Shown piece after piece: positions 33,585 to 43,633 of a stretch of 64,000 bases of DNA. The DNA comes from Desulfurivibrionaceae bacterium. GTDB taxonomy: Bacteria > Desulfobacterota > Desulfobulbia > Desulfobulbales > VMSU01. A program made the position numbers and the translations under genes. The notes under the pieces were generated by a model. That model saw nothing but the letters and a program-made list of their open reading frames with translations. It was not told the origin of the DNA and did no database searches. Position 1 is the stretch's first letter; each line of letters starts with the position of its first letter. The stretch covers positions 158,517 to 222,516 of the forward strand of contig JAQYVV010000003.1 of NCBI GenBank assembly GCA_030145275.1, in the 5' to 3' direction.

Positions 33585-33738
33585 GTAAATATTCGGCTTG
33601 AGCTAAAAAAGTTCCATAAACCGGAAAATCCGTAAATGTTTGGCATGGCTTCATATTCGCACGATCAGGCTGGCGTAGCATAGTTGGCTATGTGAGACAG
33701 CCTGATCGTGCGAATATGGAGTCATGCCGAATAGTTAC
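33585..33738. repeat. Family-B element with internal 31-bp hairpin
   Basis: Ends GTAAATATTCGGC and GCCGAATAGTTAC are inverted repeats. Inside, GGCATGGCTTCATATTCGCA and the following GATCAGGCTG pair almost perfectly with CAGCCTGATCGTGCGAATAT...CATGCC, leaving a short centre with GCATAGTTGGCTATG. The structure is typical of a foldback or small non-autonomous transposon. Confidence 0.8.
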
Positions 33739-33746
33739 GACTTGTA

Positions 33747-34994
33747 TTAACTGGGCATAATGAGATAACCTTCTCTTCTCAAAATGGACAGCGAGTCGAG
33801 TAGAAGAATCTCCTCTTCGTTTTCCAGGTATCCTGTCCCGGCAATATCGCCATTTTGGTTTTTTCTGAATTGTACCATACTTTGGGGGCATTGTTCTACT
33901 TTTCCGCAGGCGATGATACCATGCCAGGAGCCATTTGAGAGAATAAGCAGGTTTTGAGCTTGAGGGTCGGGAGTTTCTGGCAGGTCTAAGCCTTGGGGCA
34001 CCATGATCGGTAGATCAATTTTTTTCAATTTTTTTGGTTTGAGTTTACCGAGGGGGCCTTTAAATTGGCTGGAAAGATTCTGCAGAAAGGAACCAAAATC
34101 TTTTGCAGGCACGTGGGATTTTTTAATATATGCCGCCATCTTCTTTGGCTTCATAGGTTTAATTGCCGCAATGAGGCTCTCCTGAACAGCAAGTTTTAAA
34201 TTACCAATTGACAATTGTCTCAATTCTGTTGGAGGGCATGAGTTTAAACTGCTGGCTGAACCTTGGCCGGGGCTGCTTTGATCTCGTATTTCCTGGGCGG
34301 GTGATTTCTGTACTGTTGCCTTTAGTGTGGCCGTTTGGGTCGGCAGTTTTGACAATACAGGAAGGGGGTCTGGTTGATTCACACCTTTTGTTTGCTGGCT
34401 TTCTATAAGCTGTTCTAAGAGATCACCAATTGTGGATCCTACCTCCCCTGCCTTTGCCAAAGAATTCCTCAGGTCATTAATGAGTTTTTCAGCTTCGATT
34501 CCCTCTAGCAGATTTGTGCGCTCGGTCTGAGGCTTGTTGTCCTCTGGGGGCAGTGGTGCAGATGGCTCGTGGGGTTCATTTGGTTGTGGCGGCAAAGCGG
34601 CAGGTGCCGGGGTTCTCTTTTGGGGGGCAGACTTTTTGCCGGTCTTGATCAGCTCTTTTAGTTTTGTGAAATGGGTGAAAAGGGAACGGAAGATCTGTTC
34701 CTCTTGTGATGGACGGTATTCAAGGTCTTCGTATTGTCCAACTACATGGGCCATGGCCTCTTTCAGGAAATCGACGGTTTCAGGAGGGTTGCTCCCATGC
34801 TGGCGGATGTAATCGAGCACGCTGAGTGCCATTATCAGCATGGCATGGGTCGCTTTGCGCTCTTGATAATGCTGTTGCAAGCAGAGCAACGCAGCTCCGA
34901 TCATTTCTGTTCTCTTTGGGCTGATGCGCCAATCTTGGGCAAGGATCTCAGCTTTTAGTCTTACTATGGACTCTTCCGTGGATAATTGGCTCAA
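33747..34994 (-). CDS. Hypothetical protein, 415 aa, possible CheW-like C-terminus
   Basis: Not recognised with confidence. The N-terminal 125 residues are helical (KAEILAQDWRISPKRTEMIG, ALLCLQQHYQERKATHAMLI) and include VGQYEDLEYRPSQEEQIFRS. Then come a Pro-rich linker (about 125-160), a helical segment (EAEKLINDLRNSLAKAGEVG), a second low-complexity linker, and a basic region (IKPMKPKKMAAYIKK). The last 70 residues (LLILSNGSWHGIIACGKVEQ ... IAGTGYLENEEEILLLDSLS) have the strand order of the C-terminal half of CheW/FrzA-type domains. The start appears to be the TTG at 34994, with GAGAG upstream; the first ATG is 30 codons in. No chemotaxis genes adjoin it. Confidence 0.65.
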   Translation of the reverse strand: MSQLSTEESIVRLKAEILAQDWRISPKRTEMIGAALLCLQQHYQERKATHAMLIMALSVLDYIRQHGSNPPETVDFLKEAMAHVVGQYEDLEYRPSQEEQIFRSLFTHFTKLKELIKTGKKSAPQKRTPAPAALPPQPNEPHEPSAPLPPEDNKPQTERTNLLEGIEAEKLINDLRNSLAKAGEVGSTIGDLLEQLIESQQTKGVNQPDPLPVLSKLPTQTATLKATVQKSPAQEIRDQSSPGQGSASSLNSCPPTELRQLSIGNLKLAVQESLIAAIKPMKPKKMAAYIKKSHVPAKDFGSFLQNLSSQFKGPLGKLKPKKLKKIDLPIMVPQGLDLPETPDPQAQNLLILSNGSWHGIIACGKVEQCPQSMVQFRKNQNGDIAGTGYLENEEEILLLDSLSILRREGYLIMPS

Positions 34995-35028
34995 AGCGGG
35001 CTCTCTTTTGCTTGTTTTGGTTCAAGGG

Positions 35029-35198
35029 TAAGCGCTCCATGAACACCCCGCTGTGCGTGATCCCCCTGTATATCACGGGGTTTGATCACGTGCAGTGGGG
35101 TGCCCCTGAAACGCTTACGGACTCGGGGTTATGCAATCTTGGGTGTACTTAATTGATCACCAACGTTCAAGGCACTTATTTCCGGTTTATCCGGATTA
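35029..35198. repeat. Family-A related repeat block, reverse of 12.8-13.0 kb copy
   Basis: Begins GCGCTCCATGAACACCCC, contains GTATATCACGGGGTTTGATC, CCCCTGAAACGCTTACGG and GGGTGTACTTAATTGATC, then ends AAGGCACTTATTTCCGGTTTATCCGGATTA. The 120 bp from 35035 match 12840-12985 in inverted orientation. The rest of the spacer to pilD (35199-35495) shows no gene; it holds GAGGTAAGCGGATAGCGTAGACTTAGG near 35347, another copy of the shared core. Confidence 0.75.
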
Positions 35199-35495
35199 AA
35201 ATCTTATATTATCGAAAAAATCACTTATGTGCTATTGAGAAAATCAATAAAACCAGTTTTTGCTGAAAAACTAAAGAAGAGGATGTGCAAACTTTAGAAG
35301 AACTCGGTATAGTGGCACTTTTGAAGCTTTTGCAAGGGCACCGGAGGAGGTAAGCGGATAGCGTAGACTTAGGCTAGCACGCACCCCCCTTACCTAAGTG
35401 AGCATCAATCATTAAGCTCCAGCTTTGGAGAAAATGGGAATTGTAGGCTTGTTGTTCCACAGGGGTTAGGGCACAGAACGAGGATATTGATACAT

Positions 35496-36263
35496 ATGGA
35501 AATGGCAGTTTTTATAATTTTTGGAGCACTTGTTGGCTCATTCTTAAATGTGGTAATTTTACGCCTGCCCCAGGAAAACGGCTCAATCGTTTTTCCTGCT
35601 TCGCATTGCCCCAAATGTAAAGAATTGATACGGTGGTATGATAATATACCCGTTGTCAGTTTTTTACTGCTGGGTGGTAAATGTCGGCAGTGCCGTCAGG
35701 TTATATCATGGCAGTATCCCCTGGTGGAAACCTTGATGGCCTTGCTTGCCTGCGCCCTTTATCTGCGATTTTCCATCAGTATCATGTATGCTATCTATTT
35801 CCCCTTTTGCGCGGCCTTGCTGGCAATAATTTTTATTGATTTTTATCACCAGATTATTCCTGATGTTATCAGTTTGCCGGGTATAGTTTTGGGATTTCTT
35901 TTCTCTGTTGTAAATCCAGCTGTGGCCTGGCAGGATTCGCTTATTGGTATTCTCTGCGGCGGTGGCTTTTTCTATTTGATTGCGGCCGGCTATTACCTCG
36001 TTGCCAAAAGGGCTGGGATGGGCGGAGGTGATATAAAATTACTTGCCATGATTGGGGCTTTTTTGGGGTGGCAGTCCCTGCCTTTTGTTATCTTCAGTTC
36101 AGCGCTGTTGGGTTCCATTATCGGCATTGCCGCAATGGTGAAGCAGAAAAAAGGTGGTAAGACCGTTATCCCATACGGACCATTTCTGGCGGTTGGGAGT
36201 TATTTGTATCTCTTTTTTCAGGAAGAGATATATAATTTTGTGGTTTTATATTATTTACCTTAG
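35496..36263 (+). CDS. pilD: Type IV prepilin peptidase / N-methyltransferase
   Basis: Inner-membrane aspartic protease that cleaves and methylates type IV prepilins and type II secretion pseudopilins. The N-terminal domain has GSFLNVVILRLP and the zinc cysteines CPKCK...CRQCRQ; the A24 peptidase part has the catalytic Asp in IDFYHQIIPD and in GMGGGDIKLLAMIG. About eight membrane helices; 255 residues. I start at the ATG at 35496; a TTG at 35487 is nearer GAGGA and adds three residues. No pilin or pilus assembly gene is adjacent. Separated from the following response regulator by an inverted repeat. Confidence 0.93.
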   Translation: MEMAVFIIFGALVGSFLNVVILRLPQENGSIVFPASHCPKCKELIRWYDNIPVVSFLLLGGKCRQCRQVISWQYPLVETLMALLACALYLRFSISIMYAIYFPFCAALLAIIFIDFYHQIIPDVISLPGIVLGFLFSVVNPAVAWQDSLIGILCGGGFFYLIAAGYYLVAKRAGMGGGDIKLLAMIGAFLGWQSLPFVIFSSALLGSIIGIAAMVKQKKGGKTVIPYGPFLAVGSYLYLFFQEEIYNFVVLYYLP

Positions 36264-36266
36264 AGC

Positions 36267-36349
36267 TTGAAACTGGTGACTTGAAATTGGAAGGAGATTC
36301 AGGCGTTACTTTTTGGCAAGGGCCGTAAATTTCAAATTTCCAGTTTCAA
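36267..36349. terminator. Inverted repeat between pilD and the response regulator
   Basis: TTGAAACTGGTGACTTGAAA (36267) and its near-complement TTTCAAATTTCCAGTTTCAA (36330-36349) can form a stem of about 20 bp around a 40-bp loop. No T run follows. It may be a terminator of pilD, or an unrelated small repeat. Confidence 0.4.
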
Positions 36350-36365
36350 ATTTTTGGAGCATGCT

Positions 36366-37751
36366 GTGGGCGGGGAACGAAAGAAAATACTACTTGTTGA
36401 TGATGATCCGGTGATCAGAGAGGTGTTGGCAGCCCTTTTTGAAGGAGAGCAGTATGAAATAGAGCAGGCGGAAAATGGCCAGGTTGCCTTACAAAAGGTG
36501 CAGGACTCTTTCTACGATCATATCATAACAGATCTCAGTATGCCGGTTATGGGAGGGCTGGAGCTCCTTGAGAACTTGCAGAAATTAGGAGTTGAAGCGA
36601 TTATTACAGTTATTTCCGCCCACTCCGAATTGAGCAGTGTGAGTCAGGCCTTTAAATTGGGGGCCTGTGATTTTATTGCCAAGCCTTTTGGCTCTGACCA
36701 AGAAATACTGCTTACTCTCCGGCAGGCGGAAGAAAAAAGCCGTCTTAAAAAGGACAACATCCGCCTCCAACAGGAGGTTGAAGACAAGTATATATTTTCC
36801 AACATCGTGGCCAAAAGCAAGGTGATGGCGGCAATTTTTTCGGCAATAATTAAAATTGCTGATTACAAAACAACGGTTTTGATAACAGGAGAGTCCGGCA
36901 CGGGTAAAGAGCTGATTGCTCGAGCCATTCATTATAATAGTGCCAGGAAGAAGGCACCTCTGATTGATGTGAACTGCGGCGGTATTCCTGAAAACCTTTT
37001 GGAAAGTGAGCTCTTTGGCTATGTCAAAGGGGCTTTTACTGATGCGAAACGGACCAAAAAGGGCCTTTTTGAGGAGGCCGATGGAGGCACACTTTTTTTA
37101 GATGAGATAGGTGATATGCCATTGCCCCTGCAAGTCAAACTTTTGCGGGCCCTGCAGGAGGAGGAGATCCGCCCCCTCGGGCAGGGGCAGTCGACCAAGG
37201 TGGATGTGCGCATTATAGCCGCCACCGCGAAAAACTTACGGGATGAACTCAAGGAAGGGCGTTTCCGGGAGGACCTTTTTTACCGAGTCAATGTTCTGGC
37301 ACTTGAAGTCCCTCCTCTGAGAAGGAGAAAAGAGGATATTCCTCTGCTTATCGATTTTTTCATCCAAAAATATAATGAACGACTTGGCCTGCATATGAAA
37401 GGGGTTGACGGCCCCTGCCTCAAAAAGTTGGTTGACTACCGTTGGCCTGGAAACGTCAGGGAATTGGAAAATGTCGTTGAACGGTCCATGGCCCTGACAG
37501 ATAATGAGATTTTAGTGGTGGCAGATCTTCCAGATGAGATTCGTAAACTTCCGGCTCTTGCCGCAGCTGATTTTGAGGAGGATGGACTCTCCGTAAAGAA
37601 AAATAGAATCAGCATGGAGAAAAGGCTTATTACAAGAGCACTGGCAGAGACCAAGGGCAATAGAACCAAAGCTGCGGCAGTGCTTGAAATGAGCATTCCG
37701 GCGCTTCTCTATAAGATAAAAGAGTACCAGGTCGAGGAGGGAGTCAAGTAA
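36366..37751 (+). CDS. Sigma-54-dependent response regulator (NtrC family)
   Basis: Transcription activator: REC domain (about 5-120; DDD, phospho-acceptor D in ITDLSMPVMGG, K in AKPF), AAA+ domain (about 150-380; Walker A GESGTGKE, Walker B GGTLFLDEIGD, GAFTDA loop instead of the usual GAFTGA, arginine-finger region FREDLFYRVN) and a Fis-type helix-turn-helix (about 415-455, NRTKAAAVLEMSIPALLYKI). The best start is GTG at 36366, six bases after GGAG; TTG at 36354 would overlap that site. 461 residues. No kinase is adjacent. The position after pilD recalls PilR, but the target is not shown. Confidence 0.9.
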   Translation: MGGERKKILLVDDDPVIREVLAALFEGEQYEIEQAENGQVALQKVQDSFYDHIITDLSMPVMGGLELLENLQKLGVEAIITVISAHSELSSVSQAFKLGACDFIAKPFGSDQEILLTLRQAEEKSRLKKDNIRLQQEVEDKYIFSNIVAKSKVMAAIFSAIIKIADYKTTVLITGESGTGKELIARAIHYNSARKKAPLIDVNCGGIPENLLESELFGYVKGAFTDAKRTKKGLFEEADGGTLFLDEIGDMPLPLQVKLLRALQEEEIRPLGQGQSTKVDVRIIAATAKNLRDELKEGRFREDLFYRVNVLALEVPPLRRRKEDIPLLIDFFIQKYNERLGLHMKGVDGPCLKKLVDYRWPGNVRELENVVERSMALTDNEILVVADLPDEIRKLPALAAADFEEDGLSVKKNRISMEKRLITRALAETKGNRTKAAAVLEMSIPALLYKIKEYQVEEGVK

Positions 37752-37791
37752 TCACTCCTCTTGGAGGCAGAAACAGGGAAAGGGCAGGTTT

Positions 37792-38874
37792 TTATTCCGG
37801 TATCGATTTGCTGCCATTAATGTATTGGGCGTAATTTTTCAGATAGATATCAGCCAAGGTGAGAAAAGCGGTTACGATGAGTGGGCCGTAGACAATTCCC
37901 AAGACCCCGAAAACGCTTAAGCCGCCAATTATTGAGAGGAAAACAAGTAAGGTGTGCATTTTAACCTGATGCCCCACAAGTTTTGGCTTCAGCAGGTACT
38001 CAATCGACATGGAGAGAACGAAGTAAAAAATGGCCGTGAAAATGGCCTTGCCGATGCTGCCTTTCAGTAATAGGATCAAGGCAGTGGGCAAAAGAATAGC
38101 GCCAATTCCGACAATTGGCAGAAATGCCATAACAGCCATTACTCCTCCCCAAAGAACTGGGGAGCCCAACTGGAAGTAGGTAAAAAGAAGCCCCCCTAGA
38201 ACACCTTGAATAACCCCGCAGATTCCGTTGCCAAGTAAAATTGCCTGGGCTATCTCCTGGAATTTCTTAATTAGCTGCTTCTCTTGAGCTTCTGGCAGTG
38301 GTGAAAGGCGCATGATAAAGTCAACGAGTCTGTTGTAATCAATCAGCAGGAAAAAAATTGTCAGGATCATCAAGGAAAAGTTGATGATGAAATGAATAAT
38401 ATTGGCAGCCCAGGCGCTCATTTTGTTATAAAAAAACACGCCGATCGTTCTGGCAAAAGTTGCCAGATTGTTACTTATGTCCTCTGTCTGCAGTGCAATG
38501 CCATATCCATCAAGGAGTCCCTGGAATTTACCGAAAATGGTACTGTTTTGAATCAGCTCCCTGGTCTTTACAGCAAAATTGATTCCCTTAATAAAATTGA
38601 AATAGGCGATTCCTTCTTTGGATAGTTCAATGACAAAATAGGAAAGAGGTATAAAAACCAAGAGTATAATGAGCACACAGGTGAGTAAGGAGGCAAAATG
38701 ATCGGACATATGCCGAGTCATGAATTTATATATGGGCCTGAAAATGCTGACCAATAGCAGAGAAAGGATGATAATGGAGACAAAAGGCCAAAGCAGTCTG
38801 CCGACCAGAAGGATTGAGATAACAAAAAGCAGCAGAAAATATTTCAGGATCAGTGGGGATGTTTTTTCAGGCAT
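37792..38874 (-). CDS. AI-2E family transporter (permease)
   Basis: Integral-membrane protein of about 360 residues with eight predicted helices. The family pattern (PF01594) is seen: an N-terminal pair of helices FLLLFVISILLVGRLLWPFVSIII-like, a soluble middle region, then ILTIFFLLIDYNRLV, FLPIVGIGAILLPTALILLL, and a C-terminal VFGVLGIVYGPLIVTAFLTL motif. The name comes from E. coli TqsA; most members have unknown substrates. I start at the ATG at 38874; the TTG at 38943 adds 23 residues with no ribosome site. Convergent with the response regulator. Confidence 0.86.
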   Translation of the reverse strand: MPEKTSPLILKYFLLLFVISILLVGRLLWPFVSIIILSLLLVSIFRPIYKFMTRHMSDHFASLLTCVLIILLVFIPLSYFVIELSKEGIAYFNFIKGINFAVKTRELIQNSTIFGKFQGLLDGYGIALQTEDISNNLATFARTIGVFFYNKMSAWAANIIHFIINFSLMILTIFFLLIDYNRLVDFIMRLSPLPEAQEKQLIKKFQEIAQAILLGNGICGVIQGVLGGLLFTYFQLGSPVLWGGVMAVMAFLPIVGIGAILLPTALILLLKGSIGKAIFTAIFYFVLSMSIEYLLKPKLVGHQVKMHTLLVFLSIIGGLSVFGVLGIVYGPLIVTAFLTLADIYLKNYAQYINGSKSIPE

Positions 38875-39051
38875 CAGATTAGTTGTCGCTGCAAACAGAG
38901 TATTGTGATTAGCAAATCTTGAGTAAATAATTACAATACTCAAAAAATAATTGTTTTCTAAATTTATAGAAGGAATTATTTACTACAACAAGTTGTTTTA
39001 TGAGTTAAGTCAATTTTTATAGTTTCGAGGGCCGGTTTCCCGTGGTTTTTT

Positions 39052-39369
39052 GTAAATATTCGGCTTGTTACCGAAAAACAGTTACTATTATTTATACCTG
39101 AAGCGAGGACTAAAGTCGTTAGTTTAGTTTAGTACCTTACAGATTGTTTTCTTGTTTTTTAGAAAAGAATTTATAAGGTACTTATCCCTTCCCTTTTTCC
39201 AGAACGGGGCTAGAGCCTTAGTCGTTTTTGCCTGTTTTTTTGTGCCAAGAAGTCAAATAGATTAAATAATCGTCGCTATTCAGAGAGAATTGCATAACAC
39301 GGGTAAACTCCCCAAGCGTAACTGTTCAGGTAAGCGCAGACTCCGGATGAGGTGCAGCTGAATAGTTAC
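39052..39369. repeat. Spacer with one family-A and two family-B units
   Basis: The 560-bp gap between the permease and ilvE has no gene. It contains a 34-bp B unit (GTAAATATTCGGCTTG...GTTAC, 39052-39085), a short A unit (TTAGTACCTTAC...TATAAGGTACTTA, 39124-39180) and a minimal 52-bp B unit (39318-39369) made of GTAACTGTTCAG, GGTAAGCGCAGACTCCGG, and CTGAATAGTTAC. Confidence 0.72.
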
Positions 39370-39435
39370 AAATAATCTAAAATAGTTAATGCCTTTTATC
39401 CGGCTTGTCTGGGTTTGGTTATATGGAGTTTTGTA

Positions 39436-40506
39436 ATGGAAATAAGAGTAGAAGAAGTAGCAGCAGAAGAATTGAAGGAGAAACCGGCGGGCGATGCCCT
39501 TGGCTTTGGTCAGATCTTTACGGACCATTTATTTAAGATGAAGTACACCGAAGGTGTGGGATGGCATGATGCGTCCATTGAGAAATATCAGAATTTTTCA
39601 TTGGATCCGTCTGCCATGGCTCTTCATTATGGGCAGGCCATTTTTGAGGGGCTCAAGGCATACAGGGGAAAAAACGACGAAATCTATTTGTTCAGGCCAA
39701 AAGCAAACCTTGAGAGGATGAACAAGTCGGCGGCTAGGATGTGTATGCCGCAATTTGATATGGATGATGTTTTTGCTGCCCTTAAGGAGTTGTTGAAACT
39801 CGAGAAGGGTTGGATTCCCAGCACCCAAGGAGCCTCACTCTATATTCGCCCTACCATGATAGCAACCGAGGCCGGGCTGGGGGTTCGACCAGCGCATGAA
39901 TATCTCTTTTTTATCATTTTAACCCCGGTTGGTGCATATTATCCAGAAGGGTTTAATCCCGTTAAAATTTTTGTTACCGACAAATATGTTCGGGCAGTCC
40001 AGGGTGGAGTTGGTAATGTCAAGACAGCAGGGAACTATGCGGCCAGTATAATGGCCGCTGTTGAGGCCCAAAAACAGGGATACACCCAAGTTTTATGGCT
40101 TGATGCCGTTGAGCGCCGCTATATTGAAGAAGTTGGCACCATGAACATATTTTTCAAAATCAATAACGAAGTGATTACCCCGCCTTTATCCGGGAGTATA
40201 CTGCCTGGCGTTACCCGTGATTCGGTTCTACAGCTGATTAGAGACTGGGGCCTTAAGGTTTCAGAGCGGCAGATTACCATTGATGAGGTTATGGAGGCCA
40301 GTGGCAGCGGCTCGCTTCAGGAGGTGTTTGGCACAGGCACTGCTGCAGTTATCTCGCCGGTTGGCTCCTTGTATTATAAGGGGCAACAGATTGAGGTCAA
40401 TGGAGGAGAGACCGGGGAGCTTGCCCAGCGCCTCTTTGCAGAACTACAGGACATTCAATATGGCAAAAGAGAAGAGCCGCATGGTTGGGTTGTGCCTCTT
40501 TCCTAA
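39436..40506 (+). CDS. ilvE: Branched-chain amino acid aminotransferase
   Basis: PLP fold-type IV transaminase for Leu, Ile and Val, cytosolic; 356 residues, the longer eukaryote/Gram-positive-like class. Seen: FGQIFTDHLFKMKY, ALHYGQAIFEGLKAYRG, RMCMPQFD, SLYIRPTMIATE, NVKTAGNYAASIMA with the PLP Lys, VLWLDAVERRYIEEVGTMNIFF, and LSGSILPGVTRDSVL. The ATG at 39436 has GGAG eight bases upstream; upstream in-frame codons (39415) lack one. It is a single gene between repeat-filled spacers. Confidence 0.94.
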   Translation: MEIRVEEVAAEELKEKPAGDALGFGQIFTDHLFKMKYTEGVGWHDASIEKYQNFSLDPSAMALHYGQAIFEGLKAYRGKNDEIYLFRPKANLERMNKSAARMCMPQFDMDDVFAALKELLKLEKGWIPSTQGASLYIRPTMIATEAGLGVRPAHEYLFFIILTPVGAYYPEGFNPVKIFVTDKYVRAVQGGVGNVKTAGNYAASIMAAVEAQKQGYTQVLWLDAVERRYIEEVGTMNIFFKINNEVITPPLSGSILPGVTRDSVLQLIRDWGLKVSERQITIDEVMEASGSGSLQEVFGTGTAAVISPVGSLYYKGQQIEVNGGETGELAQRLFAELQDIQYGKREEPHGWVVPLS

Positions 40507-40513
40507 AACAAGT

Positions 40514-40686
40514 GTAACTGTTCAGCAGCACCCCATCTTCGCCCAAACAAATGGACCTTCTCGAATAGCACTAGTATGCTACGAAGGCCCATTTGAACGA
40601 GGTAAGCGTAGACTCCGATATGGAGCACTTCTGAACAGTTACAGTTCCGAGTTTAGGGTCATTTCAAGCCCTGTCTGAATAGTTAC
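40514..40686. repeat. Family-B repeat element, 173 bp
   Basis: Begins GTAACTGTTCAGCAGCACCC, contains GAGGTAAGCGTAGACTCCGA and an inner end CTGAACAGTTAC, then TTTAGGGTCATTTC and the outer end CTGAATAGTTAC. It has the same two-end structure as 22126-22232. It is the last A/B-type repeat in the window. Confidence 0.8.
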
Positions 40687-40711
40687 AAATAAGTTTAAAA
40701 AAATGGCACAC

Positions 40712-40742
40712 AAAAAAACCGGGGTTATACCCGGTTTTTTTT
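40712..40742 (+). terminator. Rho-independent terminator after ilvE
   Basis: AAAAAAACCGGG - GTTAT - ACCCGGTTTTTTTT: a GC stem flanked by A and T runs, suitable for termination from either direction. It separates ilvE and the repeat from the groESL promoter. Confidence 0.85.
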
Positions 40743-40845
40743 GTGGAAGATTGTTGATGACAGGACAGGTGCATCTGTTTTAAACCGCTTTTTATGAAGG
40801 CATTTCAGGCTGAAATCAAGGTAGGAAAAAAATGAAAGTGCGTAC

Positions 40846-40912
40846 CTTGATTTTTCAAATGGGCATCCCTATAGTTTCGCAATCTTGATTTTAGGCCCGC
40901 CTCGGGCATAAT
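40846..40912 (+). promoter_or_regulatory. Probable promoters of groESL: sigma-32-like and sigma-70-like
   Basis: CTTGATT (40846-40852), 14 bases, CCCTATAG (40867-40874) resembles the heat-shock CTTGAAA / CCCCATNT pattern. Further on, TTGATT (40885-40890), 16 bases, CATAAT (40907-40912) fits a sigma-70 promoter 41 bp before groES. No CIRCE inverted repeat (TTAGCACTC / GAGTGCTAA) is seen. Confidence 0.5.
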
Positions 40913-40952
40913 CTATAAAATTTCAATTCACAAATAAAGTAAGGAGGAAACA

Positions 40953-41243
40953 ATGAACATTCGCCCTTTGAACGATCGAATTTTAGTAAAAAGGTTGGAA
41001 CAGGATGAAAGAAGCTCTGGAGGAATCATAATTCCGGATAGTGCCAAAGAGAAACCAGCCGAAGGTGAAATTGTCTCGGTAGGAAATGGCAAATTGAATG
41101 ACAAGGGAGAGCGCATTGCCCTGGAAGTAAAAGCTGGAGATAGAATTTTGTTCAGCAAATATGGCGGCACAGATGTCAAGTTTGATGGGCAAGAGTATCT
41201 CATTATGAGGGAAGATGACATTCTTGGCGTTATAGAAGGCTAA
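40953..41243 (+). CDS. groS: Co-chaperonin GroES
   Basis: Seven-membered lid of the GroEL chamber; 96 residues. Begins [16 protein letters not shown], has the mobile-loop region [20 protein letters not shown] and the C-terminal [13 protein letters not shown]. Strong AAGGAGG ribosome site. 61 bp before groEL, a standard bicistronic operon. Confidence 0.97.
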   Translation: MNIRPLNDRILVKRLEQDERSSGGIIIPDSAKEKPAEGEIVSVGNGKLNDKGERIALEVKAGDRILFSKYGGTDVKFDGQEYLIMREDDILGVIEG

Positions 41244-41268
41244 GTCTCAGCAGCAAACATAAAATTAA

Positions 41269-42966
<1,698 letters not shown>

Positions 42967-43004
42967 TCATCATGTAGCCAGTTCACTAAAGTTCAATACG
43001 TTTC

Positions 43005-43040
43005 AAAAAACCCGCAGGCCTTTGGCCTGCGGGTTTTTTT
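43005..43040 (+). terminator. Rho-independent terminator after groEL
   Basis: AAAAAACCCGCAGGCC - TTT - GGCCTGCGGGTTTTTTT, a 12-bp GC-rich stem with A and T runs. If the island model is right, this terminator was brought by the element. Confidence 0.9.
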
Positions 43041-43192
43041 GTTTGACTTTTATTTCAGCTTGTTTCATTCTGTTCCTGTGAGTTGCATAATTTGTTGGGT
43101 ATAATAAGGGGTATCGATGAAATCGATGTGTTGATTTTGTGATAAACTTTAGCTTGGTACCCCACTTTTAATACCCCAATTTTGTTGGAGAT

Positions 43193-43633
43193 ATGATGTT
43201 AACAGCCCAGGAAATTAAAAGTATTTCATGCCCGCCAGACAAGAAACAGATTAAGAAATCTGATGGTAATGGTTTGTTTATATTGGTAAAAAATAACAAT
43301 TCGAAATTGTGGAGATTTCGATATAAGTATGCAGGAAAACATCAGGAAATGGCTCTGGGTGGATACCCCACTATTTCATTGAGTCAAGTTAGAAGAATGG
43401 TTGAAGAAGCTCGCTTGAAGCTTGTCCAAGGTATTAATCCGATGGATGAGAGAAGGGAGCGTAAAAAAGCGAGTGATCCAGAGGATAGAGCGTTTGGAGT
43501 GGTTGCATTGAAATGGTGGGAGCAGCAGAAGGATTCGTGGTCGGACGATCATGCTGCGCGTGTGAGACGTTGGATATCAGGATACTCTTGCTGCGGTTAT
43601 AACTCTGGCGGTTTTTCTGCCCATGGTGAGTGA
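43193..43633 (+). pseudogene. Truncated P4-type tyrosine integrase, fused out of frame to mgtE remnant
   Basis: The first about 127 codons give an integrase N-terminus: the arm-binding domain (DKKQIKKSDGNGLFILV, LWRFRYKYAGKHQEMALGGY, ISLSQVRRMVEEARLKLVQG, NPMDERRERKKA) and the start of the core-binding domain (WWEQQKDSWSDDHAARVRRW). It compares well with the intact integrase at 60469. After RRW (about 43573) the sequence switches to the coding sequence of an MgtE transporter in another frame, and the frame ends at 43633 with nonsense residues. The whole catalytic domain is lost. GGAG lies just before the double ATG at 43193/43196. Confidence 0.85.
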
